A stretch of 64,000 nt of DNA from CAIZWU01 sp942492905 (GTDB lineage Bacteria; Verrucomicrobiota; Verrucomicrobiia; Verrucomicrobiales; V1-33): assembly GCA_942492905.1 (NCBI GenBank), contig OW818657.1, forward strand, positions 1,426,001-1,490,000, in the 5' to 3' direction. Positions 19,363-28,895 of this stretch are shown piece after piece. Each line of letters starts with the position of its first letter. Within the stretch, counting starts at the first letter, position 1. Below the pieces are notes generated by a model. That model was not told the origin of the DNA. It made no database searches and was given only the letters and a program-made list of their open reading frames with translations. The position numbers and the translations under genes were made by a program.

Positions 19363-20076
19363 ATGAAACCGCCTGTCTGCTCCTTCCTTGCTCTGCTATT
19401 GCTAGCGTTCCCGGTTGGCCTGCGCGTCGCTGAGCCGCCCTCCCCCAAGCCGCTGACAGCGACGAAGGTTCTGTTCCTGGGCAACAGCATCACACGGCAT
19501 GCCCCCAAACCGGAAATTGGCTGGACCGCCGACTGGGGCATGGCCGCGAGTGCGGTGGAAAAGGATTATGTCCATCTGCTGGCAGCCGATTTGGGCAGGG
19601 CGGGAGGAAAGGTGCCGCAGGTCATGGTCCGCAATGTGGCGGATTTTGAAAGACATTACGATCGTTTTGAGCCGGAAGTGGAACTCAAGGCGGAGTTAGC
19701 TTTTGGCGCCGATCTGGTGGTAGTGGCGGTGGGAGAGAACGTGGCGGAACCGGTTGCCGCTGCGGATCGGGCGAAGTTCGCGGCCGCTTTTTCGGGGCTA
19801 TTAGGGGTGTTGCGGAAACACGGTCAGTCGGCTGTTTTTGTGCGGAGTTCGTTTTGGCCCCATCCCGTGAAGGATGGTATCATGAGAAAGGCCAGCGCCG
19901 ATGCGGGAGTCACGTTTGTGGATATTTCCGGATGGGCCGGGGAGGCCTCCCTGACCGCAGGCTCCGAGCGGAAGATTGAACATGCCGGAGTGGCGGGCCA
20001 TCCTGGCGACAAGGGAATGAAAGCGATCGCCGATGCGCTTTTTGCCGCGATCCAAAAGGTGCCGGCAACCCGGTAA
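19363..20076 (+). CDS. SGNH/GDSL-type hydrolase, secreted
   Basis: A 237-residue protein with a Sec signal peptide. Block I appears as FLGNSITRH, where Ser is the expected nucleophile. Block V appears as GHPGDKGM with the expected catalytic His, although the usual Asp two residues earlier is not obvious. VVVAVGENV stands where the block III GxND motif would be, so the oxyanion Asn is shifted or divergent. Members of this superfamily hydrolyse esters of carbohydrates or lipids. It stands between the giant beta-repeat gene and the convergent DUF1501 operon. Confidence 0.8.
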   Translation: MKPPVCSFLALLLLAFPVGLRVAEPPSPKPLTATKVLFLGNSITRHAPKPEIGWTADWGMAASAVEKDYVHLLAADLGRAGGKVPQVMVRNVADFERHYDRFEPEVELKAELAFGADLVVVAVGENVAEPVAAADRAKFAAAFSGLLGVLRKHGQSAVFVRSSFWPHPVKDGIMRKASADAGVTFVDISGWAGEASLTAGSERKIEHAGVAGHPGDKGMKAIADALFAAIQKVPATR

Positions 20077-20111
20077 GGATGTGATGGGCCGGAATGGTAT
20101 CCTGCCAGGAT

Positions 20112-21521
20112 TCAGGCCCCCGCCAATTCGTGAAGCACGATGCCGCCATTGGTCACGCGCCGGGGACGGTTCAGGGGATCCATGAATTCTCCGGCGGGAT
20201 CGATCCCGAGGAGATGGAAGATCGTGGCCGCCAGATCCGGTGGCCGCACCGGGCGCGATTCGGGCAGGGCCCCGGTCCGGTCGCTGGCTCCGATAATCTG
20301 GCCGCCCCCGGTTCCAGCGCCCGCCATTACGACGGAAAAAACAGATCCCCAGTGGTCGCGTCCCCCATTGGCATTTACTTTGGGGGAGCGGCCGAATTCA
20401 CCCATGGCCACGACGAGGGTTTCGTCCAGCAGGCCCCGTTGCTGGAGGTCTTCAATCAGCGTGGCAAAGGTCCGGTCGAACTGAGGGCACAGCACGTTGC
20501 GGACCCGGCCGGCATTGTCCGCATGGGTATCCCAGAGCGGACTGCCTTTGACCTCCTGATCGCCTTCGCGGGGCCAGTTGACCTGCACGAGGCGGGTGCC
20601 GGCCTCGACCAGACGCCGGGCCAACAACACACTTTGGCCAAACTTGTGAGGGCCATACGCCTCCCGCAGGACAGCCGTTTCCTTTTCGAGGGCAAAGGCG
20701 GTGCGGCTTGATTCCGAGTGTAACAACTCGAAGGCCTTCTGGTGCATTTCGCCCATCTCGGTCACGGCATGGCTGCGGATTCCACTGCTGAAATGTTCAT
20801 CGAATTGGTGGAGCAGGTCGAACCGCTCACCGAGCCGGACCGCGCTCAGGCTTTCCTCCAATGTCAGGCCCTCGATCCGCATGGGAAGTTGGCTGGGATC
20901 ACACTTCATCAGCGTCGGGTGCCACTTGGAGCCCATGAACCCGCCATTCTGTCCCGGCCACACGATGTGCCCGTCGTTGTACAATTCATCCGGCAGGACG
21001 ACAGATGATAGGGGTGAACGGGTGCTGGGCTTCAAGGCACCGGCGGCGGCGGCGATACTGGGCCAGTCGTCAGGGCTGGGCGGGACATTCTCCGCTTTGC
21101 TGGCGGGTTCATATCCGGTGAGCATGCAGGCCCCGCTGGTGGAATGCGAATGGATGTCCGTGGACATCGAGCGGATCACCGCGAGGTGGTGCGCGATTTT
21201 TGCAGTGAAGGGCAGTGTTTCACAGAACTGCAGGCCCGGCACGCTGGTGGAAATCGCCCGGAAGTTGCCGCGGATGTCCACGGGAGCCTCCGGCTTGGGG
21301 TCGAAGGTTTCGTGCTGGGGCGGCCCCCCGCTGAGAAATAGAATGATACATGATTTGGCCCGGCCAAAACTGGCGGCGCGTGCCATGGAGGCCGCGGTGG
21401 GATTCCCCCGCAGCAGGCTGGGCAGACTTAAACCCAGGGCGCCCAGTCCGCCGACCCGCAACCATTCGCGGCGGGACAGCGCGGAGCCCGGTCTTGAAGG
21501 TCGATGTGAGGGGTTCCACAT
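20112..21521 (-). CDS. DUF1501 protein, Tat-exported (third in operon)
   Basis: A 469-residue DUF1501 protein, an alkaline-phosphatase/sulfatase-fold relative found mostly in Planctomycetes and Verrucomicrobia. The twin-arginine signal is SRREWLRVGGLG. Typical segments follow: CIILFLSGGPPQHETFDPK, APVDIRGNFRAI, DIHSHSTSG, LLARRLVEAGTRLVQVNW, MGEFGRSPKVN and GGRDHWG. Function is unknown; the fold suggests a metal-dependent periplasmic hydrolase, though several classical ligands are replaced. It ends the six-gene operon, 94 bases after the WD40-cytochrome gene. It differs clearly from the two 446-residue DUF1501 proteins at the operon head. Confidence 0.92.
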   Translation of the reverse strand: MWNPSHRPSRPGSALSRREWLRVGGLGALGLSLPSLLRGNPTAASMARAASFGRAKSCIILFLSGGPPQHETFDPKPEAPVDIRGNFRAISTSVPGLQFCETLPFTAKIAHHLAVIRSMSTDIHSHSTSGACMLTGYEPASKAENVPPSPDDWPSIAAAAGALKPSTRSPLSSVVLPDELYNDGHIVWPGQNGGFMGSKWHPTLMKCDPSQLPMRIEGLTLEESLSAVRLGERFDLLHQFDEHFSSGIRSHAVTEMGEMHQKAFELLHSESSRTAFALEKETAVLREAYGPHKFGQSVLLARRLVEAGTRLVQVNWPREGDQEVKGSPLWDTHADNAGRVRNVLCPQFDRTFATLIEDLQQRGLLDETLVVAMGEFGRSPKVNANGGRDHWGSVFSVVMAGAGTGGGQIIGASDRTGALPESRPVRPPDLAATIFHLLGIDPAGEFMDPLNRPRRVTNGGIVLHELAGA

Positions 21522-21615
21522 GAAGTTGAATGGATTAAGTTAGGGATCGACCGCCGCCTGTTCAGTCTTTTCGCTTTGAGTGAAGGCGGCCGGCCTGCGA
21601 TGGCATGTTAAATCC

Positions 21616-24189
21616 TCAGGGCACCTCGCGCAGGAGTCTTTTGGAGGCGGTTTGCCAGATGCGCAGGATGCCGTCTTCTCCGCCCGCCGCGACCAGGGAG
21701 CCGGAGGGATCGGAGGCGAGGGCAAAGCAGAAACTCTTCGCGCCGGGCAGCGCTTCCTCATTGAGCCGGACGGCCGCATCACCGCTGGCGCTGGCCACGG
21801 TGTCGCCGGTGCCCAGCCATGAGACGGCACTGACTTCCTTGGTGAAACTGGTGATGCTGCGGGTTTGTTTGCCATCCAACAGATCCCAGAAGCGGAGAGT
21901 TTTGTCGGCGCCCCCGGTGGCGAGGGCCAGGCCATCACTCCGCCAGGCAATGCTGAGCACTTGGCCGCTATGCCCTTCCAGGGAGGTGGTGCGGCGTCCA
22001 TCGGTCACTTGAAAGACCCGGGCCCAGCGGTCGCTCCCCGCAGTGGCAATCAGCGAATCGTCAGGTGAAAAGGCCAGGGCATTGACGGTATCGGAATGCG
22101 GGTCGGGGAGGTTCAGCACCAGGGTGCCGTCCGTCGTGTTCCAGATCTTCACTTCGCCGCTGCGGGAGGCCACCCCTCCGCCGGTCGCGAGCAGCCGGGC
22201 GTCGGAGGAAAAGCTGAGGGCGGTGACCCGGTTGGTGAGGGTTCCGGCATCGTCAGGTTTGCCGATCAGGCGGTCCATCACAAAAGGCCGGCGGGAGGGC
22301 AGCCGGACCACCTTCTGGTCGGCACGGGCTGCGAGGACTTGGTTGCTGGCTGTTGTCAGGAGGGTGAGTCCGGGGGTGCTGCCTTCGGCGGCATCAAGGA
22401 GTTCTCCAGTTGCCAGGCTATGCCATTGGAGGCGGCCATTATCGAGGGAGATCAGCGCGACCTTCCCGCCGTCGAGCAGGGTGAGGGATTGCGGCGGCGT
22501 AACTGGCACGAGGGCTTTCTTCAGGCTTTCCAGGGTGGCGGTGGTTTCCGTGAGGGTGGTTTCTGCGGCCGAGGCCGACCCCTCGGAGGCGGCTTGCTGC
22601 TGCATGGCCTGTCCGGTCAGGCGCACCGCCAGTTCGGCATTGGTGCGGGCATCGGTGAAGGCCCGTTCGGCCGTAGAAGCTTCTCCATTGGCCTTGCTGG
22701 CGGCGTCCTGGCGCCCTTTGTCTCCTGGGGCAACCCGCAGGGCGGTGCCGGCGGTGCGGGCGAGCCCCAGTTTCCGCTGCCAGTCGGCGCGGGCTTTTTC
22801 CTGCCCTTGGTGGGTGGCCCGGAGGTTCTCCGATTCCTTTTTCACCGCTTCAGTGGCGGCAACAAGCTTGGCTTTCCGGCCCTCGAGGTAGCGTTGGGCG
22901 GCCTTGAGGTGTCCCTCGGCGCGGGTGATGGTGGCCTGGACGGGATTTTCCAATGCGACATTGGCCACCCGTTTTCCGTCCGCGGAATCCGTCAGATTGA
23001 GCACCGGTTCCTGATCGGTCCATAGTAGCTGAGTGCCGGCGGGGTCGGGAACAGATAGGGTGACCACAGCCTGATCGCCGAGTTTCCATTCGCGCAAGGC
23101 GGTCGGCGCCGCGGCGGGGGCGTCTTTGGAAAAAGGATAGAGGCGCAGCATCCCATCGGCAAAAGTCGCGGCTAATTCGGTGCCTCCTTTGAGAAAACAC
23201 AGGGCGGTGATTTCGCCAGGTGATTCCGTCCGGAAGACCGGTCCCCCTGAGGCCACGTCCCAGACCCGCACCGTGCGGTCGGCCGCCGCGGACACGAGGA
23301 ATTGCCCGTCCGGTGAAAAACAGAGGGCTTTGATAGTGGCGGTGTGGTCCTTGAATTCCTTGAGAGAAGGTTGCTCCGCCGCAGGGTCCCAGATCCGGAT
23401 CGCTCCATCAGCGGAACCCGCCGCCGCCCTGGCTCCAGTGGAGGTGAAACTGGTGACCGCCGCCGGCAAAGCCAAGGGGGTGCCCTGTTCCGCCAGGGGG
23501 GCCCGCCGCCACAGGCGCACGGTGCGGTATCCGCCGGTTGCCAGGAGGTCATCGGTGCCGAACGCGACCGCCATCACGGCGTCGCGGTCAGCCACGGCGC
23601 GGCCTTGGTAGAGGTCCAGTTTTTGCAGTTCCGGATCGGAGAGTTGTCCCAGGGACAAACCGGTGGCGACTTCCGTCAGGTGAACCTGATTGCCCCGCGC
23701 CGCCGCCGCGATGCGGCCGGTGGAAGAGAGGGCCGCCGCGGCCACCGGAGCGTGCTGTGCGGGGTAGCCGCGCCAGGTGGCGACCTGGTCTGCGACCGCA
23801 CTGCCCTTGAGGCCCTGATCAATCCAGAGCTTGAGCAGTCCGAGTTCATCCGGGGTGAGGTCGGGTGCATTGACCTTGTTGCCAGGCGGGGGCATCGCCG
23901 ATTCCTCCTGGTGGGAGGCGCTGCGCAGCACCAGACTTTCCGTGCCTTTGCCGGGGGTGGCGGCGGGTCCGCCCTCGCCGCCTTTGAGGATGGCCTGGGG
24001 TGATTCCAGGTTGAGGCCGGCCTTGGCTTTGGTAGTGTTATGGCAGGCGAGGCAGCTCCGTTTCAACAAGGGGTGGATCTCCTTGGCAAAATCGACCGGG
24101 GTGTCCCGTTTCAGGTCCACGATACCGAGCGGGGCACCACTGGCGGAAAAAGTCAGGGCAGCGAGGACTGCGGGGATCAATCGGGTCAT
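21616..24189 (-). CDS. Cytochrome-domain / WD40 repeat protein
   Basis: An 857-residue exported protein. A planctomycete-type cytochrome c domain lies near the N-terminus with CLACH (heme-binding CxxCH) and a distal MPPPGNK methionine, ending around residue 110. Two blocks of WD40 repeats follow, visible as DHTATIKALCFSPDGQFL, SAAADRTVRVWD, GHSGQVLSIAWRSDG and GGADKTLRFWD. Between them is a long coiled-coil-like region (~430-560) rich in Ala, Lys and Glu. The WD40 propeller would scaffold protein contacts in the periplasm. Its start overlaps the end of the upstream gene by four bases (ATGA), indicating translational coupling. Similar genes occur beside DUF1501/DUF1553 genes in planctomycetes. 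Confidence 0.9.
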   Translation of the reverse strand: MTRLIPAVLAALTFSASGAPLGIVDLKRDTPVDFAKEIHPLLKRSCLACHNTTKAKAGLNLESPQAILKGGEGGPAATPGKGTESLVLRSASHQEESAMPPPGNKVNAPDLTPDELGLLKLWIDQGLKGSAVADQVATWRGYPAQHAPVAAAALSSTGRIAAAARGNQVHLTEVATGLSLGQLSDPELQKLDLYQGRAVADRDAVMAVAFGTDDLLATGGYRTVRLWRRAPLAEQGTPLALPAAVTSFTSTGARAAAGSADGAIRIWDPAAEQPSLKEFKDHTATIKALCFSPDGQFLVSAAADRTVRVWDVASGGPVFRTESPGEITALCFLKGGTELAATFADGMLRLYPFSKDAPAAAPTALREWKLGDQAVVTLSVPDPAGTQLLWTDQEPVLNLTDSADGKRVANVALENPVQATITRAEGHLKAAQRYLEGRKAKLVAATEAVKKESENLRATHQGQEKARADWQRKLGLARTAGTALRVAPGDKGRQDAASKANGEASTAERAFTDARTNAELAVRLTGQAMQQQAASEGSASAAETTLTETTATLESLKKALVPVTPPQSLTLLDGGKVALISLDNGRLQWHSLATGELLDAAEGSTPGLTLLTTASNQVLAARADQKVVRLPSRRPFVMDRLIGKPDDAGTLTNRVTALSFSSDARLLATGGGVASRSGEVKIWNTTDGTLVLNLPDPHSDTVNALAFSPDDSLIATAGSDRWARVFQVTDGRRTTSLEGHSGQVLSIAWRSDGLALATGGADKTLRFWDLLDGKQTRSITSFTKEVSAVSWLGTGDTVASASGDAAVRLNEEALPGAKSFCFALASDPSGSLVAAGGEDGILRIWQTASKRLLREVP

Positions 24190-26459
24190 GGTTTTACCTC
24201 CAAATTAAAGGGAATGCTCCACGGCAGGGTTTCGCCGTTCCATTGGCATTTGGCCTGCAGCGTGCAGTCCAGGGGGCCCAAAGGGGCATCCGCGGCCGTT
24301 TCGATCACCAACCTGGCCTCGACGTTTTCCGGGGCAGCCGTCAACGCGGCGGCGGTGATTCCCTTGATCCCGGAGGGCACCGCCAATTCAATCGTCACCG
24401 CTCCGGCAAAGCCATAACGCCTTTCCAGCTTGAGCGGCATTTCCACCCTGCCGCCGGGGGCCACGGTCAGGGAGGCGGGTCCGGTCAGGCGCACCGGGGA
24501 CGGTTCGATGTGCAGTTGAATGGGAGCGGAATAAGCCGATTCCGCCAGTTCCCGGACCGGATCTTTTTCGTTCGGTTGCCAGCGGATGATACCGCGGGCG
24601 GTGGCTTGGATGGTCCAGTTACCCGGGGTAAAGGTATTGCCATCCTTGGCCTTTAAATCGAGCACCAGCCTGGCCTCGGTGGCATCCGCGGCCGGCTTGA
24701 CGACCGGAGCCTGACGCAAGCCTGGCATCCCCATCAGGACGGCCTCCCACTCACCTTTGAAGCCCTTGAGGCTGGCATCGCGGGTGAACTTGACAGGCAC
24801 CTCAATGCTGCCGGCGAGCGAGGATTCATACACTTTCTGCTCGGCCGGCTCCACCAGCAGAGGAGCGGCTTCCACTTCGGTGACGGCGAGGACGCAGCCC
24901 TCGGAGCTCAGCCGCAGGCTGACGCGCTCCGCGGCGCGGTTGCCCACCGTCCAGCGGGGAATGGCCTCGCGGGCGGCCACCACGGTTTCCCCCGACGTCC
25001 CCGTGACGCGGATCCGGCCGTTCCAGGCTTTGGCACCGGGAGCGGCCCGCACTACGAGCGAGGCGGTGGAAACGCCCCTGGGCAAAGTGACTTCCCCGGC
25101 GCTCACCCCCTCCGGCAAGCCTTCCATCCGCAAGGTGACTGGGGCTTCAAAGCCATCGCGCCGCAGCACCGCAACCTGGACGAGGGAACTACCTCCCCGG
25201 CGCAGCAGCGGACTCCAGCGGTGCAGGGCCGGGCCTTTGGTGGCGGGACTTTCGGAAAAGGCGACCACGGAAAATCCCGGCTGGGGATCACGCAGCACTA
25301 ACCGCCAAGGCTTTTTGGCCTGGAACCGGTCCGTCAACTGAAGCCGGTAAACGGTGTTCTCCGCGCAGACGAGACTGCCCGAGGGATCGCGGCTTCCCAA
25401 GGTCAGGGATTCCGCGCCGGGAGGCGCCGCAGTGTCGTCAAATTCCGCGATCCGTTCGCTTTTCTCCTGGCCCGCCGCATCGCGGGTGATCTTGAAAATC
25501 TGGAGCACCCAGTCGGAGGGATGGCCCAGACGGTGACTGAGGACGTCGATCATGATTTTACGATCCTTGGTGCCGGTAAATTCAAACCAGTCTTTGGAAC
25601 CGGGAGCGGCCGCCACCACGGTGGGCAGGACCAATTGATGGGCAGCCGTGGCCATGGGGGCCGCCTCCTTGAATTCGGTCAGGGGCTGCTGCGGCATCCA
25701 ATCGCAGACCGCTCCGGAGAGGGGAACGGCGAGGCTTTCACCATCGGCCCCGGCCCCGGCCGGTGTGGCGGTGAGGCGGTAAACGTGGTTGGCTCCGCCT
25801 TGCCAGACCATGTCATGGAGCTTCAGGACGAACTCGCCATCCTGCGGTGCCGTGAAATCGATGATCGCATCCCCACTATGGGTGCGGTGGGCCGAATGGA
25901 GCTCGCGGCCGGCCGGGTCGAAGAGTGTCAGGACGGTATTCAGCGGCGAATCAATCCGCTCGGCGGCGCAGGACAGCAGGAGGCGTTCGCCTTGGGTGGC
26001 CGCGAAGCGGAAATAGTCTGCGGCATCCGTTCCGGTGGTGCCATTCACGGTAACAGGAAGGGTCAGCGGAAGGGCTTTTTCCGGAGTGTCATGGGGGCTG
26101 GATTCCATAAGTTCGGGCAGGGTGCCGACCGCGAACAGGCGGCTGGCAGAGATGCCATAACGCCCCGCCGCCCGGATTTCATAGAGTCCTGGCTGGATTC
26201 CCGCGCTGGCCGTGACTTTAAAATTCAGGCCTTCGCCATGCACGGCTGACAAACCGGCGTCGCTGAAGACCAGACGGTCCACCTCTGCCAGATCCAGGCC
26301 GGTCAGGGCCACTGTGGTCTCGCTGCCGGCCTGGAGGCCGGGCGGGAAGACGGCATCCAGCCGGGTGGTGGGCAATTGTCCCAGAACGGGAGAGGCCACG
26401 CAGGCCATGGCCGCCAGGAACTGGCGGACGGAAGCAGGGGTTAGCATCAACATGGGCAA
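24186..26459 (-). CDS. Secreted protein with PPC-type domains
   Basis: A 757-residue protein with a Sec signal peptide (FLAAMACVASPVLG). The first ~115 residues look like an Ig-like IPT/TIG-type domain (VFPPGLQAGSETTVALTGLDL). A bacterial pre-peptidase C-terminal (PPC) domain follows (DAADYFRFAATQGERLLLSC, DSPLNTVLTLFDPAGREL, DGEFVLKLHDM), and a second PPC-like unit lies near 285-380. The remaining half is a series of beta-sandwich segments. No catalytic residues are apparent, so it is probably a binding or scaffold subunit. It lies 3 bases downstream of the DUF1549/DUF1553 gene and overlaps the next gene by 4 bases. Confidence 0.87.
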   Translation of the reverse strand: MPMLMLTPASVRQFLAAMACVASPVLGQLPTTRLDAVFPPGLQAGSETTVALTGLDLAEVDRLVFSDAGLSAVHGEGLNFKVTASAGIQPGLYEIRAAGRYGISASRLFAVGTLPELMESSPHDTPEKALPLTLPVTVNGTTGTDAADYFRFAATQGERLLLSCAAERIDSPLNTVLTLFDPAGRELHSAHRTHSGDAIIDFTAPQDGEFVLKLHDMVWQGGANHVYRLTATPAGAGADGESLAVPLSGAVCDWMPQQPLTEFKEAAPMATAAHQLVLPTVVAAAPGSKDWFEFTGTKDRKIMIDVLSHRLGHPSDWVLQIFKITRDAAGQEKSERIAEFDDTAAPPGAESLTLGSRDPSGSLVCAENTVYRLQLTDRFQAKKPWRLVLRDPQPGFSVVAFSESPATKGPALHRWSPLLRRGGSSLVQVAVLRRDGFEAPVTLRMEGLPEGVSAGEVTLPRGVSTASLVVRAAPGAKAWNGRIRVTGTSGETVVAAREAIPRWTVGNRAAERVSLRLSSEGCVLAVTEVEAAPLLVEPAEQKVYESSLAGSIEVPVKFTRDASLKGFKGEWEAVLMGMPGLRQAPVVKPAADATEARLVLDLKAKDGNTFTPGNWTIQATARGIIRWQPNEKDPVRELAESAYSAPIQLHIEPSPVRLTGPASLTVAPGGRVEMPLKLERRYGFAGAVTIELAVPSGIKGITAAALTAAPENVEARLVIETAADAPLGPLDCTLQAKCQWNGETLPWSIPFNLEVKP

Positions 26460-26462
26460 CCT

Positions 26463-28895
26463 TCAGTGATTGAAGAGGAATTCCTTGGTGTTGAGGAGGG
26501 CCCAGACCAGATCCTCCCAGGCACCGGCTTCACCCTTCTTTTGCGTCAGATAGGTCTGGGCCTTGGTGGTTTCAGAGGCTTCCGGAGGACGCCCGTAGGC
26601 CATGACAAATAACTGCCGGATCCTTTCCTCTACGGGCCGGGGATCTGCCGCGAGCTGGGCCGGACGGCTGGCCGGGGCAGTGAGCTTTTCCTGGATTCCT
26701 TTTGAGTTCAGCAGATGCAGACTTTGGGCGAGACTGCTGTCCTGGGTGCGTTCGCATTCGCAGGCACTGGTGTTTTCCGGGCGCCCGAAAACGGTCAGGA
26801 AATAGCTGGAACCGTTGAAGCTGTCGTCCGGCAGGGCCACCGCGCGCCGTTCCACCGGTTGACCCGGGAAACGTGAGGCGAGGCCGCTGACGGTGTCGAT
26901 GGCATCCAGCAGAACCTCGGCCTGGAGCCGCCGCGGATAGAAGCGGCTGAAGTTCTGGCGGTCGGTGGCGTTATGCTCGTTCGGGAAGCTGGAGAGTTGA
27001 TAGGTGCTGCTGGTGCAGAGGGTGCGGATGAAGGCCTTCATGTCGAATCCACTCTGGATGAACGAGGCCTCAAGGGCGTCCAGCAGGGCTGGATTCACCG
27101 GCGGGTTGGTGATCCGCAGGTCGTCCTCGGGTTCGACGAGAGCGCGGCTGAAGAAATGCTTCCAATAACGGTTGGCGAACATGCGGGCGAAGAAGGGATT
27201 TTCCGGAGCGGTGAGCCAGGCTGCGAGAGCCCCCCGCGGGTCCTCCTGCGGGTCCAAGGTCAGGGGTTGGCCTCCCAGGGTGGTGGGTTTCACCGGCTTG
27301 CCGGTGCGGGGGTTTTGCGCGGAGGCTTCCCCCCATTGGTGGATGATCGCCTCTTCTGCCGGTTGATCCGATGCCTTGCGGCCCACCTTGGAAAAGAAGG
27401 CAGCGAGGCCAAAATAATCCTGCTGGCTCCACTTTTCGTAAGGGTGATGATGGCACTGAGCGCACTGCAGCCGTTGCCCGCAGAAGACCTGGGCGATGTC
27501 CGTCATCTGGTCCTGCGGTTTCTGCACTGCCCGGTACCACGCCACCGGCGGGGAGGTGCTGATGGTGCCGGAAGCGGACACTATGCCTGCGGCCAATTCA
27601 CTGAAGGGCCGGTTCCGGTTCAGACTGTCCCGGATCCACGAGTAGAAGGCCTGGGTGCCATAGGCGGGCCGGTCCGAGCGTTTGTTGCGCAGCAGGGCCG
27701 ACCATTTCGAGGCGAAGTATTCGGCGTAATCCGGCGAGGCGAGCAGACGGTCCACCAGCGCGGTGCGTTTGTCAGGAGAGGGATCGCTGGCGAAGGCTTC
27801 TGCTTCCTGCGGTCTGGGCAGGCGGCCGGTGATATCGATCGTGACACGACGGAGGAAAGTGGCATCATCGCTGAGGACGGCCGGCGGCAGACCGAGAGTG
27901 CGCAGCTTGGCAAAGACATGCTGATCCACGAAATTCCGTTCCGGCGGAAATTCCCCGAGAGGGGCGCCCAGTGGAATGGTGGCGCGGAAGACTCCCGCCA
28001 ATTCCATATAACGGATCATGACGGCGGCATCCCCGGGCTGCTGGGCGGTGTGCACCAGTCCGGAAGGCGTGACCGTGGCCATTTCCTTGGCGCCACTATC
28101 ATATTGAACCTGGGTGGTGACATCCCGCCACGAACCGTCCGAATAGTGGGCGGTCACCTGGAGTTGCTGATCCGAGTCAGGGGCGAGCAGGCGTTCCTGG
28201 GGGAAAATGGCGAGGCGCACCGGCACGGGGGCGGCAGTATCCCCTTTGGGCATCCCTTGCTCCATCCAGCGGACCAACATTTGATAGTCAGGGGATCCCC
28301 GCTCCATGCGGGCTCCGCCGCCATGCGGCATTTCCCCGGTGCCTTTCAGCAGCAGCAGACTGCTTTCCGGAGCGGCGGGGAACAAACGACGGCCTCGCGA
28401 TTCATGCACGAGGTGTTCGTAGTCCTCGCCGGGTTCGAACCCCAGCAGGGAAAGTTTGAAGCCATTCTGCCCCTCGCTCTTGCCATGGCAGCCGCCGCCA
28501 TTGCATCCGTATTTGGTCATTACCGGCACCACGTCATTGGTGAAGTGCAGCGGACGGTTGGCCGCGGCGCCTTTCACGATAATGGTGGTCGTGGCTTGGG
28601 CTCCGTCCTTGCTGGCGGTGAGGGTGGCGGTGCCATCCCGCAGCGGGGTGGCCCGGCCGGCCGGGGAAATACTCAGAAGGCCCTCGGGTTCCACTTTCCA
28701 GGAAACGGCCCGGGTGGCATCGCTCTGCCGTCCGGGGGCATCGGTGGCGGTCACGAGCAGCTGCAGCACGGCATCGGCTCCGGTCAGGATCCCTGGCGAG
28801 CCGGCCGGGGCACCGTGGTGGATTTCCAGCCCCGCGGCTCCGGCGGAGGCGGGCCATGCGGCTGCCAGCCATAAAAGATTCCAACGCATTTTCAT
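26463..28895 (-). CDS. DUF1549/DUF1553 cytochrome-like protein
   Basis: An 810-residue exported protein of the planctomycete PSD1/PSCyt2 type. A Sec signal peptide is followed by a Big_2-like Ig domain (~20-110) and a cytochrome-like segment CNGGGCHG with MPHGGG. A second Ig-like region follows. DUF1549 spans ~320-530 with VTIDITGRLP, PDYAEYFASKW and CAQCHHHPYEKW, whose CxxCH could bind heme. DUF1553 spans ~560-780 with NPFFARMFANRYWKHF and FYPRRLQAEVLLDAID. The family is expanded in Planctomycetes and Verrucomicrobia, always beside DUF1501 genes; its function is unknown. The start overlaps the preceding DUF1501 gene by four bases. Confidence 0.93.
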   Translation of the reverse strand: MKMRWNLLWLAAAWPASAGAAGLEIHHGAPAGSPGILTGADAVLQLLVTATDAPGRQSDATRAVSWKVEPEGLLSISPAGRATPLRDGTATLTASKDGAQATTTIIVKGAAANRPLHFTNDVVPVMTKYGCNGGGCHGKSEGQNGFKLSLLGFEPGEDYEHLVHESRGRRLFPAAPESSLLLLKGTGEMPHGGGARMERGSPDYQMLVRWMEQGMPKGDTAAPVPVRLAIFPQERLLAPDSDQQLQVTAHYSDGSWRDVTTQVQYDSGAKEMATVTPSGLVHTAQQPGDAAVMIRYMELAGVFRATIPLGAPLGEFPPERNFVDQHVFAKLRTLGLPPAVLSDDATFLRRVTIDITGRLPRPQEAEAFASDPSPDKRTALVDRLLASPDYAEYFASKWSALLRNKRSDRPAYGTQAFYSWIRDSLNRNRPFSELAAGIVSASGTISTSPPVAWYRAVQKPQDQMTDIAQVFCGQRLQCAQCHHHPYEKWSQQDYFGLAAFFSKVGRKASDQPAEEAIIHQWGEASAQNPRTGKPVKPTTLGGQPLTLDPQEDPRGALAAWLTAPENPFFARMFANRYWKHFFSRALVEPEDDLRITNPPVNPALLDALEASFIQSGFDMKAFIRTLCTSSTYQLSSFPNEHNATDRQNFSRFYPRRLQAEVLLDAIDTVSGLASRFPGQPVERRAVALPDDSFNGSSYFLTVFGRPENTSACECERTQDSSLAQSLHLLNSKGIQEKLTAPASRPAQLAADPRPVEERIRQLFVMAYGRPPEASETTKAQTYLTQKKGEAGAWEDLVWALLNTKEFLFNH

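Noticed and set aside
28425..28450. GGTTCGAACCC resembling a tRNA T-loop
   Set aside because: It lies inside the DUF1549/DUF1553 coding sequence, and no matching acceptor, D or anticodon stems surround it.
26973..28874. 633-codon plus-strand open frame
   Set aside because: Antisense to the DUF1549/DUF1553 gene, whose protein motifs are unambiguous.
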